Of a DNA stretch of 64,000 nucleotides, positions 24,571 through 36,357 are shown piece by piece. Under the pieces are notes generated by a model that ran no database searches, had not been told where the DNA came from, and saw only the letters and a list, made by a program, of their open reading frames with translations. Source of the stretch: Dryomyza anilis (Eukaryota; Arthropoda; Insecta; Diptera; Dryomyzidae); assembly GCA_951804985.1 (NCBI GenBank), contig OX638130.1:39446751-39510750 (forward strand), in the 5' to 3' direction. A program made the translations under genes and the position numbers. Positions within the stretch are counted from its first letter, which is position 1. Every line of letters starts with the position of its first letter.

Positions 24571-25250
24571 ATTAATTATTTTTTTTTTCACTTTTCCCTC
24601 AGACTATGAATTTTAGGTATAGTTTTAAAAAATTAGTGCTAATTTTTAGACTGATTACGTGTAACTCAAAACTTCTGCTTTTGAGTAGTTCGGTTGCAAA
24701 AAATTTGTAAATTTTGGAAAATTTCACAAATTTTTCAGCATCTGAATTAACAAACAGCTGTTTTGTGTTGTCGAAAATTTTACACGGTGAAACAACAACA
24801 ATGCAAGCAGAGATGCGGCAGAGTTTATGTACACAATCCGTGTACCAAAAAATATCATAAAAACAGCATTTTGCTATGTTGAATATGTATTTTTCGAAGT
24901 CGAACGTCTTATAGTCTTTGATGCAGGCACTATATAACTATATGATTGTGTATCGAGAGTATATAGCACAGCGAGCCCTTCCAAACATCAAGATCTTGAG
25001 TAGTAATTTGAAAATTAGCTTCTAAGTATATTTAACATTTACAAAACTCACATAAAAATAAGCGCACTGTGTTATGCTGCACCTTTAAACAGAGTGGACC
25101 GAGGAAGAGCAGCGCCGTTAGTAACTATGTAGAGCATCACCGAGGCACAGCCAAAACTCTTAGCCGAGCAAATTTCTCGGCGGCGGCTTAAGGAAAAATA
25201 AGCGGCGGCGGCTGTCAGCCGACTCGAAGCCGAAAATTTCTTTGACTATC
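24571..25250. other. Unassigned stretch with a GGCGGCGGC-rich patch
   Basis: At 25165-25240 repeats such as TCTCGGCGGCGGCTTAAGG resemble 30505-30560, suggesting another dispersed repeat. No coding region recognised. Confidence 0.4.
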
Positions 25251-26066
25251 CCCAATATGCCACAGGGTAAGCGTTTGAAAAATAATCATAATTGCCTTTA
25301 AGGTCTAGTGTGTTTTTAAATCAGTTTCAAATATAAAATAAGTGCTATTTTTAGCGCTTACTCTGAATTTGGAAATGATTTGATAATAACATTACCAAAA
25401 AGGGCAGTGAAAATTAGGAGCAGAAACGTACTGACGCTAAAAACAGTATGTTTTTGATGATTGCAATAGAAACCCTGACAAAAAATATAACATAACAACG
25501 CGCGTCCAAATCTAATTGCTTACCGAAATCTATTATTGTTTTAATTTCTGTGAAAATTTAAAACAATATACCGACCGCCCCCGCGTACCTTGAATAGGCT
25601 CCAGAATTATATTCGAGAGCTTGAAACATACAAGCTTAAAAAAACACGATCACCACATTTCGAATGCTGGCATCAATTTTGGATGACATATAACGGAATA
25701 ATTAATTGAAAAATGCCCTTTTTGTTGTCCTATATGAGGATCCCCTTTTTTTACTTATTTTGCAGGATTAAGTCAATATTTAAAAGAAAAAAACTAAATT
25801 AGGGTTAATTTGATATCGAGTTGAAAATAAGGCTAAATCTTGATTTAAAGTAAACGTTGAAATCAATTTAAGTATTAGTGTTAATATTGATTTGAATATA
25901 AGGGAACTTTCAAGTTAAGGTTAAGCTACCAGTTTTTATTGAAAAGCTATGATTCTTAAATTTAGGTTAAAGGTGTTTCAAACGTTAACCTCATCTCTAC
26001 GATTTGAAAGTAATGATTGATTTCAAAGCATTTGCAAGTTAATATTAAGTGCAATGGCATATTGGG
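25251..26066. mobile_element. TIR element family D, copy 2 (inverted)
   Basis: Reverse-complement copy of D1 without the family-C insertion, but with about 110 bp of its own near 25610-25700. Ends in GGCATATTGGG followed by TA. Confidence 0.8.
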
Positions 26067-27482
26067 TAGCGTCATTTATAAGGACATTCATTTTGAAGTG
26101 CAAGATTAATGACCACGGGCCACATGTGCACGTTTAGAAGTTACAACTTAATTGGTATGTTAATAAATCTATTAGATTTAAACCGAGCTATCAACAGAGT
26201 TTCGGTCATTTCTACAAATGTAATACAAACATATTTTTTGGCCCATTTTTTGTATCTTTGAGCAACTGTATCTCTAGAAGTAGTCGACGAAAAAAATTGG
26301 TCAGTACATATCTAGGTACCCTTTATCTGTTGCCCAAATTTTATTGAAATCGAAAAGGTAAAATCTCAAATTTGACTTTTTTGTTTGGTGTTTATTTGTG
26401 TGGAATTTTCGCAAACCCATTTGTTGGTCGTATCATGGAATACCTAAATAGTCGCTGATGAATTCACAAAATTTATGTAGCAAATATCGGTTTCTACGAA
26501 TTAGTGAATCGAAATGGAATCAGGATTTTCTAAATAAATGGCCCAAATATAAAAATAACATACATATAAATATTGCCTGAATATATTTAACCCAATTAAA
26601 AATAATATTAATGTAAAACAAACTTTAATTGGTATTACAAAATATTTAATAAGTTTTTAAACAACAATAATTGTCAAACGAAAAATATTTATAGTTGATG
26701 TTACTAATTAATTAATTATAAGTGAATTCTCAATATAAAAGTATATAAAAACTTCAATATCAATATAACAAAGAAAATTGTTAAATGTTTATCAATTAAC
26801 GAATTCTCATTACGAATAGCGAATTCAATACAATTAAAAGTTACATCGGCTGAATTTTAATTAAAAATTAATTGCATTGATTTACATTTTTGTTATATGT
26901 ACAGTTTGTGTACCATCATCGTTCGTGCAGGGCATAGTTGCCAGTTCCGTCGGAAATTTCCCATTTCTTGGAATTTTTAGTGGCTGTGATCCCAGCAAGA
27001 CATGCCTTACCGAAACTCCAACACAAAGACAATATTATATTTTCTCACTCATACATAAATAATTTGAAATACATCCCTCCAGGATCAATGAAAAAGTCGT
27101 TTTAATAGAAAATTTTGTAATGCAAACATGTTGAATGTAATGCGCATTATATTCAACGCAATAAAAATGAAAACTATAGAATTTTGGGTTTTTTGATTTT
27201 ATTTGGTCTAATTTTGGTTGGTTTACTAATAATTTAACCGTCCCTAACCGCAAAATTAAAACAGTTTATGTTACGTAAAATATTTCGTAAATTTACAAGT
27301 AATTTAATCGTCACTTATTACCAAAAGAACAGTGATAAACATATATTCAATTGTATCTCATTTCAGATGAGTGAGAAAGAGATAAAAATTCACACGCATA
27401 CAAAAGTTTCGGTCAATTTTATCCCGACGCTCTTAACAATGTTATAGAAACTTTTACTGAAACTTTTAGTTTTGATACTTGT
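26067..27482. other. Long AT-rich stretch, no gene recognised
   Basis: A GC-richer patch at 26900-27030 has a short plus-strand frame (GIVASSVGNFPFLGIF) after an acceptor-like CGTGCAG. This is too little to call. Confidence 0.35.
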
Positions 27483-27995
27483 AATATGACTCAAAAATAA
27501 CTGCAAACTCAAGAACTACAATCAATTATTGGAAACCAAAGCAAACATTAAATGTGTTATAACCTTTTGCAGCAAGAAGTGTCTCTTTATGTGTGTGTTG
27601 TAAAAGTGATTATCAATTTCGACATTTAAATAAAATAATATATACAATAAATTAACTAAAATACATTTTTGTTTTAATAAATTATTAGGAAAATGTAATT
27701 CGACTTTAGCATAATATTAATAATGCGTATCATTAATTTTGTATAGGTCTTTCTTATTGTAATTAAAATATCACATTATAAAATTTATGGTATAACCACA
27801 CATTGTATTAACAGTTTCAATATTACTGAACTAATGGGGCGCATCCTATTGACCAATACACCTATGAGGTACAGGGTATATTAACTTTGTGCATATATTG
27901 TAACGCCCCTTAGGAGGCATGTCCGGTATGGAAAAGTATATATATTCTTGATCAGCATCACTACCCGAGTCCGTTTAGCCATGTCCGTTTAGCCA

Positions 27996-28678
27996 CACTC
28001 AGAAGAAAATGTACCATTAAGTACTTAATGGTACGACCATTGATCTTATGGTTCATGTATTAGTAGTTTTTTTCTTTTTAAAACAAAAGTTTTCTTATTA
28101 ATTTGTCAGTATTCGAAAAATTTAGCACCATAAATTTAAATATTTCAATATTATTATTTTTAATAGAATAAATACTATTATTTTAATGGTTTCCTCCTAT
28201 AATAGTAAACGTGTCAAAAAAATACATAAAAACGAATAAAAACATGTTCGTTTTGTGCGTCATTCTGCGTGTTTGCTCAAATTGGTCGCATGCCTTTTTT
28301 GTGATAATCGACATTATTATGCGTTTATCATTGGTAAGAACTGAATGTATTTAATGTAATTTCATGATATTTAAGCTTTTTGTTTTATTTATTACAGAAA
28401 ATAAATAATACATCGAATTTCTATTATGACAACGGACTCAAAAATATATGCAGACTCAAGTATTACAATCAATTATTGGAAACTGAAGCGAACATTAAAT
28501 GTGTTATAATTTTTTGCAAGGAGAAGTGTCTTTTTATGTGTGTGATTTATAAAAGTGAATTTCCATTCCGACATATAAACAAAATAAAATATACAATAAA
28601 TTATCTAAAATCCATTTTTGTTTTAATAGATTAATAGGAAAATTTAATTCGACTATACCATAAAAGTAAAAATATGAA
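27996..28678 (+). mobile_element. Family B, right-truncated unit of a composite
   Basis: Complete left end (CACTCAGAAGAAAATG) and exon-like frame (28395-28515), but the right third is missing. It abuts the next unit directly. CA precedes it. Confidence 0.8.
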
Positions 28679-29554
28679 CACTCAGAAGAAAATGTACCAT
28701 TAAGTACTTAATGGTACGACCATTGATCTTTTGGTTCATGTATTAGTAGTTTTTTCTTTTTAATCAAAAGTTTTCTTATTAATTTGACAGTATTCGAAAA
28801 ATTCAGCACCATAAATTTAAAAATTTCAATATTACTATTTTTAATAGAATAAATACTATTATTTCAATGGTTTCCTCCTATAATAGTAAAGGTGGCAAAA
28901 AAATACATAAAAACGAATAAAAACATGTTCGTTTTGTGCGTCATTCTGCGTGTTTGCTCAAATTGGTCGCATGCATTTTTTGTGATAATCGACATTATGA
29001 CGCGTTTATAATTAGTAAGAACTCTATGTATTTAATGTAATTTCATTATATTTAAACTTTTTTTTTATTTATTACAGAAAATAAATAATACATCGAATTT
29101 CTGTTATGGCAACGGACTCTAAAATATATGCAGACTCAAGTATTACAATCAATTATTGGAAATTGAAGCGAACAATAAATGTGTTATAATCTTTTGCAAC
29201 GAGAAGTGTCTTTTTATGTGTGTGATTTATAAAAGTGAATTTCCATTTCGACATATAAACAAAATAAAATATACAATAAATTAACTAAAATCCATTTTGG
29301 TTTTAATAAATTATTAGGAAAATTTAAATCGACTATACCATAAAAGTAATAATACGTATCAATTAAATATTTATAGGTCTTGCTTATTGTAATTAAAAGA
29401 ATACATTATAAAATGTATGGTACAACATCATATTGTATTCAAAATTTGAATATTATTAAACTAATGGTACGCTTCCTATTGACCAATTTTAATAGTATAA
29501 ATTGTTGTTTTTCTATCGAAATACTATTAATTTACCATGATTTTTTTCTGGGTG
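28679..29554 (+). mobile_element. Family B, complete unit of a composite
   Basis: Starts CACTCAGAAG, ends CTGGGTG, followed by CA. The two units together occupy one CA target, so they moved as a unit or arose by internal duplication after insertion. The exon-like frame from 29078 has a premature stop. Confidence 0.8.
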
Positions 29555-30286
29555 CATGTCCGTCTCTCTGTCTGTCCGTCTTGCTGTCTTGCTGTCCGAA
29601 TACAGAATAACTTGAGAAATACTGATCAGAATGCGATGAAATTTCGTCTCAATATATTTTAGCCAAAAGTAGGAACTGAGTTTGAAAATGAGCCAAATCG
29701 GTCAACGGACACACCCACCTCCCATACAAGTCACTTTTATATAACTCTTTCGGAACTAATAACTCGAAAAGTATTCAAGGTATTTAAAACGTATTGTTAG
29801 AATTCACCTATAAATATGTGGTCCAAAAATCGGCGTGATCCGCCCACTTTTTTTTCATTATTTCCCGGGTTTTCATAGTGGAAATTTGATCCGTAAATTA
29901 TTAAAATCAAATCTATAAAATATTAGCCTTTCAAAATTTTAAATATAGGCGTGGTCCGCCCAATTATATTTTTTAATTTTTTTTTAGTTGTTTATACTTT
30001 TATATAAATTTTTTAATTTATGGGGATATAAGACGTAAATTTCTGATATATGAATAATGTTCTGAGGGTGGGGAGGTTCAGCATAATTAAAAACTTTAAA
30101 ATTAAGGTATGCAAATAAATATCCCACATTAATATCCCCACCAAAGGTGTAGGGTATTCTATAGTCGGGCCCGACCGACTTTAAAAATCCGCCCCATGTG
30201 ACCGAACTTACCCATGTGACCTAACTTTCCCAACTCGTTTTTCTATTGAAATACTATTAATTTACCATGATTTTTTTTTCTGGGTG

Positions 30287-30690
30287 TATGGTGCAGGGTG
30301 TATTTCAAAGGAGTTAGGTAAGACATGTCTTTTAAAGAAAAGCATTTACTTTAATGTATATCAAGTAATCTGTTCCTAAAGAACAGATTAGATAAAGAAA
30401 CAGGCAAAAATATGTTCGTAATAATACAACAAATAAGATTGCATAAACTTAGATATAGAAAAGTTCAATATTGAGTTGAAGAAATATGTCGGCGATGCCA
30501 GCTCAGTCGAAAAAATTCACGGCGGAGGCTTAAAAAAATTCTCGGCAACGGCTGGCAGCCGGCTGCCGGCACAGCTCGTGCAAGAAGCTTGTTTGCTTTT
30601 TGGATTTGAATTTATAAACATATTTTTTTAAGACCGTATTCTTATTTATCGATATTTTTGTTTTTTGCAAATTCCACAAAACATTATGTG
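30287..30690. other. Unassigned stretch
   Basis: Contains a GC-rich patch (TCACGGCGGAGGCTTAAAAA region, 30505-30590) related to 25165-25240. No gene recognised. Confidence 0.4.
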
Positions 30691-32452
30691 CACTAAGAAA
30701 ACAACGATGATTACTAGAAATATCACAACCCTAAATATCAAGTTATTTACAAATTATTTAGATCGTATTTGAGACAACCATCTCTCAAACATCCGTCAAA
30801 TACCATAAATATTGCTAGCAAATTTACGAATATGTATAGCAACCATCAATTAAACATCTTAAAAAGAGGAAGATAGTTGATTAATATTTGGAAACTCCAT
30901 TAGAATTCGCGGAGTAATTTTTATTGAATTGAAAGAAAATTAATCAAATGTTTTTTTAATTATTATAGAAACAGCATACTGTTTATACATCGCCATCTTC
31001 ATTATAAATCCTTCGAAGGTAAAATTGTTCAACGACGTGAAATTTCTTCGCAGAACAACCAAGTCCGACCGGCGATGCTGTCATCAAAGTAAACTCTGAA
31101 AAGAAATATTTTCCATCACGTGTTGATAACTTAAATCACAGCATGTTTTATTTTCACTTTTGCCATTAAAATGTAATATTTGAGTTGGCACATTTTTACA
31201 CTATTTGATTTACTTCATTGTTGTGGATAAATCGAGCGTAAGGAAAAAGTACGCCATTTTACTTTTTTTATGTTAGTCAAATGTCAGAATACCTTAAAAG
31301 TTTGGCTGCAAATTTCCAAGAACTCTGGATGTTTGCTATCAGTCAACTGTAAATATATCAATTTTCATTGTTGTTGTGGCAAACATCTCGTAACTATCTG
31401 CATGTACGTCATATTTAAAAAGTAATACACACATAGAAAATTATTGTCGAATCCGACAATAATTTGAAAATATTTCATGTTAAAATGGATCCACAAATAT
31501 TGTTATCAAATTATTGTCGGATTCAACAATCAAATTATCAAACAAGTATATAACATAAAATTATTGTTTTTGAAAATTTGAATTGTTAATTTTCATTTTG
31601 CTCTAAATGGCATTTTTTAATTTTCAAATATTAAAAGCAATTACTGAAATGTAAACAACTAATTTGAAATATTATTTGGAATTTTTTATTTATTTCTTGT
31701 CTCAACTCATAACAATTTCATGCGTAATACATAGCTTTTTAGTTAAATAGCAACGGATTCAATGACTTTCTTGACGGTCTTTACCTCTTCCAAAAACTCC
31801 TTATTTCGTTGATTCAGAGCCATAAAATAGTCCATGTGCAATGGACGAGCAGACAGTTGGTGATTTCACCCCAGGACAGTGTCCGCAAAATCGTCATCTT
31901 CAGTCTTCAGGGAGAAAGTCATTGTGGTTGTATGGGTGGGTCGTTTTATGGCCGATGGGTGCCGCAGTTACTACGCCTGATTTGCAACTAACTTCGTGAC
32001 ATTTGGCCACCGTCGTAGACTTCAGATCGTTCAGCCCGTCGTTTATTGAAACGTCGTTTCTTGCAGATTGCCGTCACAGCTTGGCCAGAAGTGTGAGAAA
32101 AATTGAACTTGATGTCGGAGTCTCATGCACACAGATTGAATTTTTCTTATGTTTAATTTAAAATGTAAATTAAAATTAATAAATATTTTATAAGTCAAAC
32201 AAATTTACTACGTCAAACCACGTCAAACGATAAAATTAAAAATAATATTTTCAAAAACAATAGTATTATTATCAATCAACATTTTAAAAAAATTGATAAT
32301 AATAATTTTCAATTTTTAACAATTATTTTCTATGTGTGTAGTGTTGCTGCAACTTTATTGAAAGTTATGGGATGTATAAATATTTGCTACAAGGCGTAAA
32401 TTTAAAAGGATAGTTGCAGCAACACTTTCATAAACATCTTGTTCTCTTAGCG
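30691..32452. mobile_element. TIR element family C, copy 3, split by A2
   Basis: Inverted relative to copy 1; ends CACTAAGAAAACA and TCTTAGCG, with TG on both sides (CA on the other strand). Element A2 is inserted at a TA inside it, and the two halves join to match copies 1 and 2. Confidence 0.8.
31428..32338. mobile_element. TIR element family A, copy 2 (A2)
   Basis: CACACATAG...CTATGTGTG with TA on both sides (31426-31427, 32339-32340). Arms match A1. The middle (about 31740-32110) is unrelated to A1's. On the minus strand it contains TEDDDFADTVLG, an in-frame stop, then MDYFMALNQRNKEFLEEV and a stop: protein-like text of unknown family. Confidence 0.85.
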
Positions 32453-32454
32453 TG

Positions 32455-33742
32455 GTAAACAGCTGTTTGGAAATTTTAGCGTTTCTTTAAACCAAAATAA
32501 AAAAGTATTCCACAAATAAAAAAACTACTTTTAAAAAAAAGTATTTAATTGTAAGTAAATATAGTACCAATATTAATATATAACATATTTAACTATAAAT
32601 TTTAAATAATGTGAATTGTTGCGAAGTTTATTTTTAAAATTTTTAATCTTTTACACAAAAAATAGCAAAAACCGAAAAATATTATTTGTCTGAATGGAGT
32701 TACCGTTTTTTAAACTATATATAATATAATATATAATAATATAATATAAAATGGATTTTATAACAATAAAAATTAGATATTAAGATAAAATAGTATCTGT
32801 TCTATAAAAAAGGCAGTACGAAAAGCACGCAACATGATACTATTTTTTTCAACTATGAAATGTGACATTTTACCCGTCAATGTTGTAAGTGTTGCTCACT
32901 TTTAAAACAATAAAAAATAGTACATTCGCCAGCTCATTCTCCAAATTGCGTTCGCTTCGCCAAGTACATTCGCTTCGCCAATCATAATAGGCCCCTAATA
33001 TATAACATCCCAATAAACCAAAAACCTGGATATTAAGTGATTATCGAATGTATATTGAACATGGATATCGAAACTTTCACTGGAAAAAAGCGTTCAACTT
33101 TTTGTAATTGTAAGCTTGAAAACCATAGCGTTCTCCTGCAAAACTGGTAGCTTTTTATCCAATTGAATCTAGCCTTAACCTAAACTTGAATTCCGACATT
33201 CAATATACATTCGAGGTTTAGGGCCCTATTATGATTAGCGATGCGAATGTACTTGGCGAAGCGAACGCAATTTGACGAATGAACTGGCGAATGTATTAAT
33301 TTTTATGGTTTTAAAAGTGAGCAACACTTACAACATTGACGTATAAATGACGAATTTCAGAGTTGAAAAAAAAGTATCATGTTGCGTGCTTTTAGTACTT
33401 CCTTTTTTTTAGAACATATACTAATTTTTTCTTAATATCTAAATTTATATTATAATATTTTATATTTTTTATGGTTTAAAAAACGGTAACACGATTCAGA
33501 GGAATAATATTTTTTTGGTTTTAATTTTTTGTCTATAAAAGATCAAAAATTATAAAAATAAACTTCGGAACAGTTCACATTATTTAAAATGTATAGTTAA
33601 ATATGTTTTTAAATTTTAATATCGGTGCTATTTTTAATTACAATTAAATACTTTTTTTAAAAAAAGTAGTTTTTTTTATTTGTAGCAGTACTTTTTTTAT
33701 TTTGGTTTAAAGAAACCCTAAACATTCCAAACAGCTGTTTAC
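32455..33742. mobile_element. Foldback element M with ~530-bp arms
   Basis: The outer ends GTAAACAGCTGTTTGGAA and (inverted) TTCCAAACAGCTGTTTAC match. The arms 32455-32995 and 33231-33742 are inverted copies down to AGGCCC / GGGCCCTATTATGATTA. Repeat L copy 2 (33007-33219) fills the centre. Its right end lies about 100 bp before the Ku80-like region. Confidence 0.8.
33007..33219. repeat. Short dispersed repeat L, copy 2
   Basis: Nearly identical to 8943-9156, and occupies the loop of foldback element M. Confidence 0.7.
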
Positions 33743-33848
33743 TACATGATGTTTTCTTGAAAAAATATGAAGTTAGCAAATTGTCTCAACATTGTAAGTT
33801 AAAAATAAATAATTATAAATTTCTTTAGTTTTATATTGTTTATTTTAG

Positions 33849-34640
33849 ATATGCCATTGTTTATTGGAATCAAGGTACCTTCAGCGCCGAATCCTCGGAT
33901 ACTCTATATTGCGATACGCACGAGCGAAAGGTGTTGATTACCGTCGGCGCCGAAGATGACTACATACAGGACATGGTGGCGGAGAAGGACTACAATGAGT
34001 TATTCTGGAAACTACCCGAACCCATAGAGCAGAGTGCAGCCAAAAGGGTTAAAGAGCTCTTTCCGCTCGAGAGCAGAGTCGTCGTCAAACCCAAGGCAGA
34101 AGTGAAAAAGGAACCAAGTGATGGTGTTACAAATAAAAACAACACGCAGCAGTCCGGCGAAAATCATGAAGATGCAAATATTCCAAAACGCATTGGACTG
34201 CTCACTCCAGCCGATGAAAAACTACTCAAACAACACATACTGCGTTTGGACAATAAAACGCAGCGTGATGCTAAATTTCAACTTTATGCCAAACAAATGC
34301 GCGATATCATCTTGCAACTTTTGTTTGCCACCAAACCTTTGAATGCCACAGAAGTCTCCGATGCTTTGAAGGTGCTGCGCAAGTGCAGTCTTGATTTAAT
34401 GCTTTTGGCGAGTACAACGATTGGTTGCGTGCCTTGAAGACGCAGGCTTGCAAGCAACGTCTTTTTGATTTTTGGAAAAACCACATTACCAAATACGAGC
34501 TGGGTATGTGTGTCATCGGTGAATTGTCGCTCGATGAGAAATTGGATTTGCAATGATTTTATAAAATTGATACCGGTGCGCTGCCGGATGATTTGGAAAT
34601 GATCGATGAGTCGGTGGATGCACTGCTGGCCAACATGTAA
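33849..34640 (+). pseudogene. Ku80-like (XRCC5 family) C-terminal region, disrupted
   Basis: Ku80 pairs with Ku70 on broken DNA ends in non-homologous end joining. Here an acceptor-like TTTATTTTAG (to 33848) leads into a frame reading VYWNQGTFSAESSD, then LPEPIEQSAAKRVKELFPLE, LLTPADEKLLKQHI and ALKVLRKCSLDL (to 34400). A one-base frame change near 34405 follows; the next frame reads YNDWLRALKTQACKQ, FDFWKNHITKYELG, then an in-frame TGA at 34554-34556, and ends SVDALLANM. The PIEQ...LFPL, WLRALK...FW and acidic VDxLL end match the Ku80 C-terminal order I remember. The first ~35 residues I cannot place. AATAAA occurs at 34813 and 34887. Two lesions argue for a pseudogene or gene relic; an assembly error is possible. 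Confidence 0.6.
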
Positions 34641-34812
34641 TTATTGTTTATTGTATTCTTTTTCTACGTGTTTTCTTTAGATGTTAAGTTTTCTTCCAAG
34701 TTTTTGTTGAAATCTGTTGTATTTTTTCTTTTAGATATGCTAAGAATTTGAAATTCTTTTAGTACATTAACCAGATGTACGCGAAGCATATTGAAACTCC
34801 ATTAACTATTTA

Positions 34813-34892
34813 AATAAAGAAATATTAATGAAAACTTTAAGATGATTAAGAGGTAATTTTAACATAAAACAATCAATAGGTGACTTAATAAA
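34813..34892 (+). promoter_or_regulatory. Two candidate poly(A) signals
   Basis: AATAAA at 34813-34818 and 34887-34892, 170-250 bp after the end of the Ku80-like frame. Confidence 0.4.
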
Positions 34893-35077
34893 GAAACGGT
34901 ATATTCGTTGTAGGTCTAAAATTTATTTCTAAATCCTATTAATACAATGAATCTCTTTGTTGGTTTGCTTGTTTGTTCCGCTTCTCCTTCTAAATGACTG
35001 ATCCGATTTGCTTGAAATTTTTTTACCATAGATACGGTAGGGTCCGAAAGGAATGATAGGATATATATGATATATAT

Positions 35078-35590
35078 TGTTACGAAAATTCAGTCTACGG
35101 AAAACTGTTCTACGAGTTCGTATCGCTGGATTGTGTACAAAATAAAAACGCACTTATATTTGGTTTTAACTAGTATTATTTCAACTAGTATTAATTAACT
35201 TTATTAATTTAAATAACAACTTGAAGAATAACTTATATCAACTGCTGAATTACTACAATTTATCTTTACAATGTTCACTCACGAGACGCACTAGTTCACT
35301 ATTAAATCACAACTGAAGTACAGTGCCTCAGATGCGCGGCCTTATATACTGCATGCATCAGTTCGACACGTTTCGACAAGCTTCGACTTGTTTCGAGAAC
35401 CTTCTACTCGTTTCGTGAATGACGCATGCTATTGGCATCTCATTCGCTCTCATGTGTTTTAACCTGCTGATCTTCCATCTCTTTCTCGCACATTGCTCAG
35501 TACGCTGAATGATCTTCCATCTCTTTCTAACACATTGCTTAGTGCGCTGAATTGTCTTGCGTCTCATTTATTATTGTTGAATGCTTGCAC
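35078..35590 (-). repeat. Gypsy-1 3' LTR, missing its first ~29 bp
   Basis: Matches 40156-40668 and stops there; the inner 29 bp present in the other LTR are lost at the deletion junction with integrase (35590/35591). The ORF inside (35358-35567) is not a gene. Confidence 0.93.
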
Positions 35591-36345
35591 GTTGTTCGTG
35601 TTTTGTGTATGTTGAGGACTTTGCATACTTCTTTAAATACAGCAGACTCAAAATTTGTTCCTTGATCTGAATGCAATTCCAACGGTACTCCAAAACGGCT
35701 TACCCAGTTGTTAACTAACGCATCCGCAACTGTTGTGGCTTCTTGATTTGGCATGGGATACACTTCAGGCTACTTGCTGAAGTAGTCAATGACGACAAGT
35801 ACATACTTATTACCCGCATCACTGATTGGAAACGGTCCGGCTACATCCATTGCAATACGCTCGAATGGTGCTCCCACGTTGTACTGATGCATTCTGCCGC
35901 GACTTCTGACTGTTGGTCCTTTTGCTGGTACACATTGTGGACAACTGCGAATCCAATCGGCGACTGACTCTTGGCATCCAACCCAATAAAAACGTTTCTT
36001 TACTTTTTCGACCGTTTTATTTATACCTAAATGACCTCCACTAGATCCACCATGGTATTCCGCTAATATCTCTTTTACTTTTGACTTGGGAACAATGATC
36101 AAATTTCGAGCGGATCTGCCATCTTCGCTTTCCCAGGAGCGATATAAACAACCATTTTGCAGTTTTAAGCTCTGCCACTGTGCCCAGTTAGCTTTAGTTA
36201 TTGGAATTTCGGCAGCTATATCTTCCCATGATGGTTTTCTTTGCTGTTCCTTGAACATCATGATTTTTCTGAGATCGGGATCACTCTTTTGATCAATTTG
36301 AATTTGGTCCGGAGTCCATTTTTCATCGGGTAAAACATTCAGCAA
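35539..36345 (-). pseudogene. Gypsy-1 zinc-binding domain and integrase, truncated
   Basis: 35770-36345 carries the H2C2 zinc domain (HGGSSGGHLG ... CPQC) and the start of the integrase core with the first Asp (IAMDVAGPF). An in-frame TAG after DYFSK splits it. 35539-35763 continues with the second Asp (HSDQGTNFES) and then runs straight into LTR sequence, so the catalytic Glu and the C-terminal domain are gone. Confidence 0.9.
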
Positions 36346-36357
36346 ACGAATACTCGT

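Larger units (their letters stand above)
27858..30236 (+). repeat. Dispersed repeat R, copy 2, carrying two family-B units
   Basis: The same GTATATATATTCTTGATCAG and TTTAGCCATGTCC text as copy 1, ending at AACTTTCCCAACTCG. The family-B composite at 27996-29554 interrupts it between TTTAGC and TGTCCGTC, with CA on both sides. Confidence 0.75.
27483..30286 (+). mobile_element. Family B element interrupted by repeat R2
   Basis: A left-truncated family-B copy runs 27483-27857 and resumes at 30237-30286 with the end TTTCTGGGTG. Repeat R2 (27858-30236) sits between the halves, at the point where other B copies read through. Confidence 0.75.

Noticed and set aside
26877..27062. 61-aa ORF with a hydrophobic start, possible secreted peptide
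   Set aside because: Short, unsupported by a second copy or motif; the surrounding DNA is AT-rich and unannotated.
35358..35567. Basic 69-aa ORF, repeated at 40436-40645
   Set aside because: It lies inside both Gypsy-1 LTRs; repetition is due to the LTRs, and it has start-to-start shifts with no conserved motif.
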